The notes under the pieces were generated by a model that worked only from the letters and a program-made list of their open reading frames with translations, searched no databases and had not been told where the DNA came from. DNA of 50,132 nucleotides. It comes from Jiangella muralis (GTDB lineage Bacteria > Actinomycetota > Actinomycetes > Jiangellales > Jiangellaceae). Made by a program: the position numbers and the translations under genes. The DNA is taken from contig NZ_KQ434756.1 in assembly GCF_001270745.1 (NCBI RefSeq), positions 275,148-325,279 of the forward strand, read 5' to 3'. Position 1 is the stretch's first letter; each line of letters starts with the position of its first letter. Positions 7,926-18,300 of the stretch are shown here, piece after piece.

Positions 7926-8528
7926 TCACACAGCGCCACTCGTCGGCACCCGCAGGGCGTCGAGCAGGGCGAGCAGTGCGGCGACGGTGTCGTCGAGGTC
8001 GCGCGGGTCGTCGGAGCGGGCCAGCCAGAGGGCCGCCTCGTTCATCGCGCCGGACAGCAGGTGCGTCAGCGGCCCGACCGGCTGCGGCGCGATGACGCCG
8101 TCGTCGATGACGGCCTCCAGGGCCTCGCGCAGGTGCCGCCCGGACGACGCGTCGTCGAGCGCGCGCCACTCGTCCCAGCCCAGCACCGCCGGCCCGTCGA
8201 TGAGCAGGATGCGCTGCACCTCGGGGTCGGCACTGGCCCGCAGGAACGCCTCGCAGCCGGCGGTGAGCTGCCGCCACGAGCCGGTCTCGGCCTCCGCCGC
8301 GGTGACGACGCGGTCGGCGACCTGCGCCTGGACCTGCTCGACGACGGCGCGGAACAGCGCGGACTTGCCGGAGAAGTGGTGGTAGAGCGCGCCCTTGGTG
8401 AGGCCGAGCGCGTCGACGAGAGCGGCCAGGCTCACCGCGGCGTAGCCGTCGCGGGCGAACTGCCGCCGGGCCTCGGTGAGCAGCGCGTGCACCGTGGCCT
8501 GCCGCTGCTCGGACTTGGTCGGGGACAC
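7926..8528 (-). CDS. TetR family transcriptional regulator
   Basis: 200 residues from the chosen GTG. The N-terminal HTH reads ALLTEARRQFARDGYAAVSL then ALGLTKGALYHHFSGKSALF, a textbook TetR DNA-binding domain; the rest is the helical ligand domain. The GTG at 8528 is preferred because GGAGG (8533-8537) stands 4 bases before it. Two ATGs further upstream (8546, 8561) lack such a site and would place the operator inside the coding region. A palindromic operator lies 16 bases upstream and a second copy lies in front of the divergent VOC gene, so it likely represses both. Confidence 0.9.
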   Translation of the reverse strand: MSPTKSEQRQATVHALLTEARRQFARDGYAAVSLAALVDALGLTKGALYHHFSGKSALFRAVVEQVQAQVADRVVTAAEAETGSWRQLTAGCEAFLRASADPEVQRILLIDGPAVLGWDEWRALDDASSGRHLREALEAVIDDGVIAPQPVGPLTHLLSGAMNEAALWLARSDDPRDLDDTVAALLALLDALRVPTSGAV

Positions 8529-8543
8529 CGCACCTCCAGTTGA

Positions 8544-8558
8544 CATACCAGCGGTATG
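8544..8558. promoter_or_regulatory. TetR operator, site 1 (perfect inverted repeat)
   Basis: CATACC-AGC-GGTATG, two perfect 6-base arms around 3 bases, between the divergent regulator and VOC genes. A second near-copy is centred exactly 34 bases away. Confidence 0.7.
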
Positions 8559-8577
8559 CATCCTACCGTGTCAGACA

Positions 8578-8592
8578 CATACCAACGGTAGG
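8578..8592. promoter_or_regulatory. TetR operator, site 2 (one mismatch)
   Basis: CATACC-AAC-GGTAGG repeats site 1 with one arm mismatch. It ends 16 bases before the ATG of the VOC gene at 8609, where a bound regulator would block transcription. Confidence 0.6.
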
Positions 8593-8608
8593 TATCTGAG
8601 GAGGAGAC

Positions 8609-9019
8609 ATGACCATCACCGGCTTCTACCCGGTCCTCTGCAGCACCGACGTCGCCGCCACGCGCGACTTCTTCGTCAAGCACCTCGGCTTCACGCTCGT
8701 CTTCGACTCGGGCTGGTACGTGAGCCTGCGCCACCCCGCCGCCGCGCACATCGAGCTGGCGTTCGTCGACCACCGGCATCCGACCATCCCCGACGGCTTC
8801 CGCCGGGCGGCCCGCGGCCTGCTGCTCAACGTCGAGGTCCCGGACGTCGACGACTGGTACGCGCGCCTGGTGGAGGCCGGGCTGCCGATCCGGCTGGAGC
8901 TGCGCGACGAGCCGTTCGGCCAGCGCCACTTCATCGCCGAGGCGCCCGACGGCGTGCTGGTCGACGTCATCACGGAGATCGAACCGACCGCGGAGTACGC
9001 CAGCCAGTACGTGTCTTGA
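8609..9019 (+). CDS. VOC (glyoxalase/bleomycin resistance) superfamily protein
   Basis: 136 residues, one VOC domain: it starts [23 protein letters not shown] and has the paired beta-alpha-beta repeats (first half GWYVSLRHP, second half [21 protein letters not shown]). It ends with [20 protein letters not shown], in which the final Glu could be a metal ligand. Such proteins bind or transform small toxic compounds; the ligand here is unknown. The ATG is well placed after GGAGGAG. The gene is divergent from the TetR gene with the operator between them, so it is probably its main target. Confidence 0.87.
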   Translation: MTITGFYPVLCSTDVAATRDFFVKHLGFTLVFDSGWYVSLRHPAAAHIELAFVDHRHPTIPDGFRRAARGLLLNVEVPDVDDWYARLVEAGLPIRLELRDEPFGQRHFIAEAPDGVLVDVITEIEPTAEYASQYVS

Positions 9020-9020
9020 C

Positions 9021-9048
9021 AGAATGGTCGGGAATCGCCGACCATTCT
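9021..9048. promoter_or_regulatory. Operator-like inverted repeat before the HTH regulator
   Basis: AGAATGGTCGG (9021-9031) and its perfect complement (9038-9048) are separated by 6 bases and end 3 bases before the regulator ATG. A TTGACA (9016-9021) abuts the left arm. The position suggests autoregulation by the protein encoded next; it could also end the VOC transcript. Confidence 0.6.
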
Positions 9049-9051
9049 GGA

Positions 9052-9645
9052 ATGGCCGACCAGTCCGCCACTCCCGACTATGAACTCGCCGACGAGCTCG
9101 AGCTCAACGACCCCGCGCAGTACCGGGCACTGTTCGACGAGACCCGGATGAAGATCGCCAACCTGTTGCTGGAACGGGCCGCGACGACAACCGAGCTGGC
9201 CGCCGCGCTGGACAAGCCGAAGGGCACGGTCGGCCACCACCTGAAGGTCCTGGAGTACGCGGGCCTGGTGCACGTGGTCCGCACCAAACTGGTGCGCGCC
9301 ATCGAGGCCCGCTACTACGGCCGCACCGCCCGCGTGTTCCTGTACCACGACTGGGACCGCGCCTCGTTCGAGGGCATCGGGCTGGAGCCCAAAGGGGTGC
9401 TCACGGAGACCGTCGCGGAGATCTCCCAGCTCCCCGCGGAGCTGCAGGACCTCCCCATGACGACGAACGCCCGGTACGCCCGGATCCCGGTGGAGCGGGC
9501 GGAGGAGTGGCGGCAACGGCTGTTCGAGCTGCTGAACGAGTTCGCCCGCCAGCCACGCGGCGGCGAGGTGACGTACGGTCTGCTCGTCGGGATCTTCCCG
9601 ACGCAGCGCGGGCACCTGCCAGACCCCGAGGACGGTGCCGCGTGA
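9052..9645 (+). CDS. ArsR-like winged-helix transcriptional regulator
   Basis: 197 residues. The N-terminal winged helix runs from about residue 20 (AQYRALFDETRMKIANLLLE) through the recognition helix GTVGHHLKVLEYAGLV to the wing VRTKLVRAIEARYYGRTARVF. The C-terminal half is of a type found in actinobacterial regulators paired with exporters. The ATG at 9052 follows the operator-like repeat. The last codons overlap the start of the MFS gene (GTGA), so regulator and exporter form one operon. The inducing compound is unknown. Confidence 0.85.
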   Translation: MADQSATPDYELADELELNDPAQYRALFDETRMKIANLLLERAATTTELAAALDKPKGTVGHHLKVLEYAGLVHVVRTKLVRAIEARYYGRTARVFLYHDWDRASFEGIGLEPKGVLTETVAEISQLPAELQDLPMTTNARYARIPVERAEEWRQRLFELLNEFARQPRGGEVTYGLLVGIFPTQRGHLPDPEDGAA

Positions 9646-10960
9646 CCACGGTCGACACACCCACGAAGGCCGGGCTGGGCCGCAACTACTGGAAGCTGTG
9701 GAGCGCGTCGGTCGTCTCGAACTTCGGCGACGGGCTCTCGGCGGTCGCGATCCCGTGGCTGGCCACCGCCGTCACCCGCGACCCACTGCAGATCGCGCTC
9801 GTCACGCTGGCCACCCGGCTGCCGTGGCTGCTGTTCTCGCTGCCGGCCGGCGTCATCACCGACCGCCTCGACCGCCGCAAGGTGGTCGCCGCCATGGACG
9901 TGCTGCGGTTCGCCGTCATGGGTGCGTTCGCGATCGTGGTACTGGCCTGGCAGGCCGACCTGCCGACGCCGGACCAGATCGCCGACGGCACGGCCGCACC
10001 GCCCGGCAACGCCACCCTGCTGCTCGTCCTGCTGTACCTCATGGCGTTCCTGCTCGGCACCGCCGAGGTGCTGCGCGACAACACCGCCCAGACGCTGCTG
10101 CCGTCCATCGTCGCGAAGGATCGCCTGGAGAAGGCGAACGGCCGCATGTGGGGCGCCGAGGTCGTGGTCAACAACTTCGTCGGGCCGCCGCTGGCCGGCC
10201 TGCTGCTGGGCCTGGCGTTCGCGCTGCCGTTCTTCATCAACGCCGGCACGTTCGCCATCGCGGCCGGGCTGGTGTTCATGCTGGCCGGGCAGTTCGCCCC
10301 GAAGGGCAAGGTCACCAGCGGCCGCATCAACTGGAAGGCCGAGATCGGCGAGGGGGTGCGCTGGCTGTGGAACCACCACCTGCTGCGCTCGCTGGCGTTC
10401 CTGCTCGGCGCGGCCAACGGCCTGAGCGCCGCCGCGATGGCCATCTACGTGCTCGTCGCTCAGGAGATCCTCGGCCTGGACGCCACCGGGTTCGGCCTCC
10501 TGCTGTCCGGGACGGCGCTCGGCGCGGTGCTCGGTTCGCTGGTCGCACACCGCATCAGCGCCCGCATCGGCCCGGGCACCTCGCTGTTCGTGTCGCTGAT
10601 CGTGCTGGGCGGCTGCCTCGGCGCCATCGGGCTGCTGTCGTCGCCGTTCGCCGTCTACCCGGTGTTCGTGGTCGAGGGCTTCTTCATCGTGCTGTGGAAC
10701 GTCATCACGGTGTCGATGCGGCAGAGCATCATCCCCGACCACCTGCTCGGCCGGGTCAACTCGGTGTACCGGTTCTTCGGCTGGGGCGCCATCTCGCTCG
10801 GGACGCTGCTCGGCGGCGTGCTGGTGACCGCCGGCGACACCTGGCTGAGCCGCGAGTGGTCACTGCGGCTGCCGTTCCTGGTCGCCGCGGCCGCGCACGT
10901 CGTGATGGTGCTCTACGCGCTGCCGCGGCTCACCAACGCCCGCATCGCCGCGGCGAAGGC

Positions 10961-13209
<2,249 letters not shown>

Positions 13210-13213
<4 letters not shown>

Positions 13214-13881
13214 GAACGGACCAGTCCTTCCAGAACGGACGTGAAGAAGCCGAGGCCGTCGGTGGTCGGCCCGGTGAGCGCCTCGACCGCGTGCTCGGGG
13301 TGCGGCATCAGCCCGACGACGTTGCCGCGGGCGTTGGTGACGCCGGCGATGTCGCGGTAGGAGCCGTTGGGGTTGTCGCCGGCGTAGCGGACGACGACCC
13401 GGCCCTCGCCCTCGAGCTCGTCGAGCGTGCGCTCGTCGGCGACATAGCCGCCCTCGCCGTTCTTCAGCGGGATGACGATCTCCTGGCCGGCCGCGTAGCC
13501 GGACGTCCACGCCGTGGCCGTGCTCTCGACCCGCAGCGGCTGGTCGCGGCAGACGAACTTGCGGTGGTCGTTGCGGATCAGCGCGCCCGGCAGCAGGTGC
13601 GACTCGCACAGCACCTGGAAACCGTTGCAGATGCCCAGCACCGGCAGTCCGCCGCGTGCGGCGTCGACCAGCGGCTCCATGACCGGGGCGAACCGCGCGA
13701 TGGCGCCGCAGCGCAGGTAGTCGCCATAGGAGAAGCCGCCCGGCAGCACCACGGCGTCGACGCCGTGGAGGTCGGCGTCGCCGTGCCAGAGCGAGACCGC
13801 CTCACCACCGGCGACCCGGACCGCCCGGGCGGCGTCGCGGTCGTCGAGGGAGCCGGGGAACGTGACGACGCCGACGCGCAT
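13210..13881 (-). CDS. purQ: Phosphoribosylformylglycinamidine synthase, glutaminase subunit
   Basis: 223 residues, class I glutamine amidotransferase that supplies ammonia to PurL. The nucleophile Cys lies in [10 protein letters not shown], and the His and Glu of the triad in [10 protein letters not shown]. The N-terminus [20 protein letters not shown] is typical of PurQ. The ATG overlaps the last base of the purS stop (TGATG) and the stop overlaps the start of purL, so all three are translated in a coupled series. Confidence 0.96.
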
Positions 13882-14132
13882 CAGACGCCGGCCTCCACGT
13901 GGACGGTGAAGTCCTCGATGACGGGGTTCGCGAGCAGCGTCGCGGCGGCGCGCTCGATCTCGGCGATGGCCTCGGGCGTCGCCTCACCGTCGAGCTCGAT
14001 CTCGAACCGCTTGCCCTGGCGGACGGAGGCGATCCCGTCGAAGCCGAGCCGGCCGAACGCACCCTGCACGGCTTTGCCCTGCGGGTCGAGAATCTCGGAC
14101 TTGAGCATGACGTCGACAACGACGCGGGCCAC
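13881..14132 (-). CDS. purS: Phosphoribosylformylglycinamidine synthase, PurS subunit
   Basis: 83 residues; the small bridging subunit that assembles PurL and PurQ. The whole sequence follows the family ([20 protein letters not shown] at the start, [17 protein letters not shown] in the middle). The GTG at 14132 is chosen over the GTG at 14138 because GAGGAG lies about 7 bases before it and because PurS proteins normally begin M-A-R-V. First gene of the purSQL unit. Confidence 0.95.
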   Translation of the reverse strand: MARVVVDVMLKSEILDPQGKAVQGAFGRLGFDGIASVRQGKRFEIELDGEATPEAIAEIERAAATLLANPVIEDFTVHVEAGV

Positions 14133-14281
14133 GGGCACGCTCCTCGCGCGGCGGAGAACTGGGGGCGCCTCCAGGATACCCAGTCGGCCCGCGGAAGGGT
14201 GTGGCTCCCGGGTCTCGGCCGCAGCGAGCGCCGTCCAGCTGGATGCCGCGCAAGGTGTGAGGAAGGACGACTGACGAGAAC

Positions 14282-14329
14282 GATCAGGTGACGGAAGCGC
14301 CCGGCATTCGCGCGTTGCGTCACCTGATC
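14282..14329. terminator. GATC-tipped hairpin, copy 1 of a tandem pair
   Basis: Perfect 12-base arms GATCAGGTGACG (14282-14293) and complement (14318-14329) around a 24-base loop. It lies in the 418-base gap 14133-14550 between purS and the winged-helix regulator, just after the 3' end of the regulator gene, so it may end that transcript. No gene was recognised in this gap. Confidence 0.55.
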
Positions 14330-14353
14330 ATCTCCACGATGCGGACACAAAAC

Positions 14354-14401
14354 GATCAGGTGACGAAGACGCGGCCAATCTGAGCGATACGTCACCTGAT
14401 C
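14354..14401. terminator. GATC-tipped hairpin, copy 2 of a tandem pair
   Basis: Same 12-base arms (14354-14365, 14390-14401) and the same loop length of 24 bases as copy 1, but a different loop sequence. The two copies are exactly 72 bases apart. Both have AAC before the left arm and ATC after the right arm. Confidence 0.55.
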
Positions 14402-14550
14402 ATCGGCAGCAGCAGCGCCGCCCGGACGCCGCGCACCGACACACCTCGGGCCGGGACGGCTCGGCGGCGGTTCGGTCCGCACCCTGCCCCGACCGAACCA
14501 CCGCCGTCCGCACCCAACCCATAGCCGGCTGCGGCCGGCCGCCATCCACC

Positions 14551-15060
14551 TCAGTCCGGGACCACCAGCCGGAAGCCGACGCCGCGCACGGACACCACGC
14601 GCAGTTCGTCGACCACCAGCGCCAGCCGCCGCCGAAGCCGCTTCACCGCCGACACGACGGGGTCGGCGTCGCCCAGGTAGCGGGTCTTCCAGATCCGCGC
14701 CATCAGTTCCTCGAAGGTCCAGACCCGGCCGGCCTCCGTCGCGAGCGTCGCCAGCAGGTCGAACTCGCGGGCGCTCAGCGCGATGTCGACGTCGCTCCAG
14801 GTGACCTGGCGGGACACCAGGTCGACGCGGAGACAGCCGCGTTCGATGACGCGGTACTCGAGGTCCTCCATGCCGGCCGGGCTGTCGGGTATGCCCGTGT
14901 CGCCGACCAGCAGCCGGCGTGCCGCCTCGGAGTCCGGCGCGATCATCACGATGGCCCGCCGGTCGATCGCCTGGGCGATCGCGGTCGAGTCCTCCAGAGT
15001 CGTGCCGACACAGATGACAAATGGCGTGATCGCTTCAATGTATGGCGCTGCGGACACCAT
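14551..15060 (-). CDS. Winged-helix (OmpR/PhoB-type) regulator with a short, non-standard N-terminus
   Basis: 169 residues. The C-terminal 95 residues are a response-regulator winged helix: LSAREFDLLATLATEAGRVW, FEELMARIWKTRY, VVSAVKRLRRRL and VVSVRGVGFRLV. The first 60 residues resemble a shortened receiver (ITPFVICVGTTLEDS, AIVMIAPDSEAARRLL) but lack a clear phospho-Asp site, and no kinase gene is near. The ATG at 15060 is preferred for its GGGAG about 6 bases upstream. It is divergent from the large subtilase gene and may control it (inference). Confidence 0.83.
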   Translation of the reverse strand: MVSAAPYIEAITPFVICVGTTLEDSTAIAQAIDRRAIVMIAPDSEAARRLLVGDTGIPDSPAGMEDLEYRVIERGCLRVDLVSRQVTWSDVDIALSAREFDLLATLATEAGRVWTFEELMARIWKTRYLGDADPVVSAVKRLRRRLALVVDELRVVSVRGVGFRLVVPD

Positions 15061-15135
15061 GCACCAACTCCCTGCAAATCGCCCCACCGATTGCTTGGCA
15101 GCATGACAGGTTTCACGACGGTTTGGTATGTCTCG

Positions 15136-15148
15136 CGGAATATTTCCG
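15136..15148. promoter_or_regulatory. Short palindrome in the regulator/subtilase gap
   Basis: CGGAA-TAT-TTCCG, with AT-rich flanks unusual for this window, in the 277-base divergent gap 15061-15337. It is a possible binding site for the winged-helix regulator. No clear -10/-35 pair was found. Confidence 0.3.
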
Positions 15149-15337
15149 GTTAAATCCCGGGCATCCAGGAGTCAATCCCTGTGACATCGCCCGTCAACGG
15201 CCTCGATCTTGCCCTCGATCCGACCTTGTCGCCGGTAGCCGGACGTCGCGAGGATAGCGGCACCGCATTTCGGACACGTGTGACACGGTGCCCGGCCACC
15301 TCCCTCCGCCGTGTCGCGCCCACACAGGAGGTCCACC

Positions 15338-18300
15338 GTGCAGCTTCCAGCCCACCCAGTAGGAGGCCGACCGCGAGGTCCCGACGCGACGGCGAGTCCC
15401 ACCAGGGAAAGACGAGCAGGTCGGCGATATCTCGCCGCAGTACTCTCGGTCTTCGCCTTGGTGTCGACGGTCCTGGCCGCCACACCGGCGCAGGCCGGAT
15501 TCGACCGTCCGGCCGAGCCCGTGTCGAAGATCGAACCAGGCGTGTTCGACCCCGACGCCGTCAAGGACAGCGCCGACTTCTGGATCCGGTTCGGCTCGTC
15601 CGCGCGGACGACGTCCGCGTCGGCCATCGAGGACTGGACCGAACGTGGTCAGTTCGTGGTCGACCAGCTCAAGGCGACCGCCGACCAGTCGCAGGCCGCC
15701 GCCCGCAAGCTCCTCGACGAGCGCGGCGTCGGCTACGAGGCGCACTGGATCACCAACGCGATCCTGGTCGAGGACGGCAGCCGCGCCCTCGCCGAGCAGC
15801 TCGCCGCGCTCGACGGCGTCGAGCAGATCCGGGCGCCGCGCACCTACGACCAGCCCGAGCCGGTCGACGAGAAGGCGTCCGGCGGCATGGGCACGTCCGC
15901 CGTCGAGTGGGGCATCGCCAACATCAACGCCGACGACGTCTGGTCGCAGTACGGCGTCCGCGGCGAGGGCATCGTCGTCGCCAACATCGACAGCGGCGTC
16001 GACTACGACCACCCGGCGCTGGTCGAGCACTACCGCGGCAACAACGGCGGCAGCTTCGACCACAACTACAACTGGTTCGACGCCACCGGCAGCAGCGACA
16101 CCCCGTTCGAGGGCGCCGGCAACTCGCACGGCACCCACACGATGGGCACGATGGTCGGCGACGACGGCAGCGGCAACCAGATCGGCGTGGCGCCCGGCGC
16201 GACGTGGATCGCGGCGAACGGCTGCAACACCTGCTCCGACGCCGACCTCATCGAGTCCGGCGAGTGGATGCTCGCGCCGACCGACCTGAACGGCCAGAAC
16301 CCGGACGTGTCGCAGCGGCCGCACATCGTCAACAACTCGTGGGGGTCGAGGTTCCCGTCCAACGACCCGTTCATGGAGGACATCCTCATCGAGTGGGCGA
16401 ACGCCGGCATCTTCGGTGTCTGGGCCAACGGCAACAGCGGCGATGCCTGCTCGAGCAGCGGCTCGCCCGGCAGCCGGACGATCAACTACTCCGTCGGCGC
16501 GTACGACTCGAACAACGCCATCGCCGACTTCTCCGGCCGCGGCCCCGGCCAGGACGGCGAGATCAAGCCGAGCATCTCCGCGCCCGGCGTGGCCGTGCGC
16601 TCGTCGATCGACGGCGGCGGCTACAACCTGCTGTCCGGCACGTCGATGGCCGCGCCGCACACGGCCGGCACCATCGCGCTGCTGTGGTCGGCCGCCCCGG
16701 CGCTGGTCGGTGACGTCGAGGGCACCCGCGCGCTGCTCGACCAGAGCGCCGTCGACGTCGAGGACCTCAGCTGCGGCGGCACCGCCGACGACAACAACGT
16801 CTGGGGCGAGGGCCGGCTCGACGCGCTCGCGCTGATCGACGCCGCGCCGACCGGCGAGACCGGCACGCTCACCGGCACCGTCACGGCGGCCGGCGCCCCG
16901 GTCGAGGGCGCCACCGTCGCCGTCGCCGGGCCGATGGAGCGGCAGACCACCACCGGCGCCGACGGCACCTACACGCTCACGCTCACCGCCGGCGACTACG
17001 ACGTGACGGTGTCCGCGTTCGGCTACCAGACCGCGACGTCCACCGCCGCCATCACGGCCGACACCGCGACGACGCTCGACGTCGCGCTGGAGCCGGCCAG
17101 CAGCCACCCCGTCACCGGCACCGTCACCGACGCCCACTCCGGCGACCCGGTCGCCGGCGCCACCGTCAGGATCGACGGCGCGCCCGTCGACCCGGTCACG
17201 ACCGGCGCCGACGGCACCTACGCGTTCGCGGCGGTCCCGGCCGGCTCGTACGAGCTGACCGCGGACGGCGGCAAGTGCGCCGATCCGCTCACGCAGGCGC
17301 TGACGGTCAGCGGGCCGTCGACGCTGGACTTCGCGCTGCCGAAGCGGGCCGACGGCTACGGCTACTTCTGCAGCACCGGCCCGTCGGCGTACGTCGAGGG
17401 CACCGACCCGGTGGCCCTGACCGGGGACGAGCAGACGGCGTCGGTCGCGCTGCCGTTCGACTTCCCGTTCTACGGCGAGAACTACGACACCGCGTACCTG
17501 TCCTCGAACGGGCACGTGAACTTCCTCGCGCCCGTCACCAACTACACGAACACGGCGCTGCCGAACGCGGCCGCGCCCAACGCCACGCTGGCGCCGTTCT
17601 GGGACGACCTCAACATCCAGGCCGGCGGCGGGGTCTACACCGGCACCGTCGACGGCGGGTTCGTCATCGAGTACCGCAACGTGTCGTTCTTCAACGTCGC
17701 GGACGTGCGGATCGACTTCAGCGTGACGCTGTACGAGGACGGCACCGTCACCTTCGCCTACCGCAACCTCGACCCGGCCCAGGCGCGCGAACTCGGCACC
17801 AGCGCGACCGTCGGCATCGAGAACGCGACCGGCACCGACGCCCTGCAGTACTCGTTCAACGAGGCCGCGTTGTCCGACGACACGGCCATCACGTTCGAGC
17901 TGCCGCCGAACGGGTCCGTCACCGGCACCGTCACCGACGCCAACGACGGCCTGCCGATCGAGGGCGCCACCGTGGCCGCCGTCGCACCCGACGGCACCGT
18001 CGTCCGGGAGGCGAGCACGGACGCGAACGGCGACTACGCCATGCAGCTGTTCTTCGGCGCCTACACGGTGCAGGCGAGCAGCGACGGGTACGACGGCGGC
18101 TCCGAGGACGTGCTGATCAACCAGGACGGCGAGGTCAACACCGTCGACTACGCGCTGCGCACCGGCGTCGCCGTCGTCGAGGCCGACGAGCTGTCCTGGA
18201 CGATCACCGAGGGGCAGACCCGCTCCGGCGAGGTGACCATCACCAACACCGGCTCCGCGGACCTGGCCTGGGAGGCCACCGAGGTCGACCGCGGCACCGG

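Noticed and set aside
14133-14138. Upstream GTG as the start of purS
   Set aside because: Only one base separates GAGGAG from that GTG; the next GTG at 14132 has proper spacing and gives the usual M-A-R-V start.
13802-14545. Open frame of 247 codons across the tandem hairpins upstream of purS
   Set aside because: Arg/Ser/Pro-rich without family features; it runs through purS and purQ in the wrong frame and through two hairpins.
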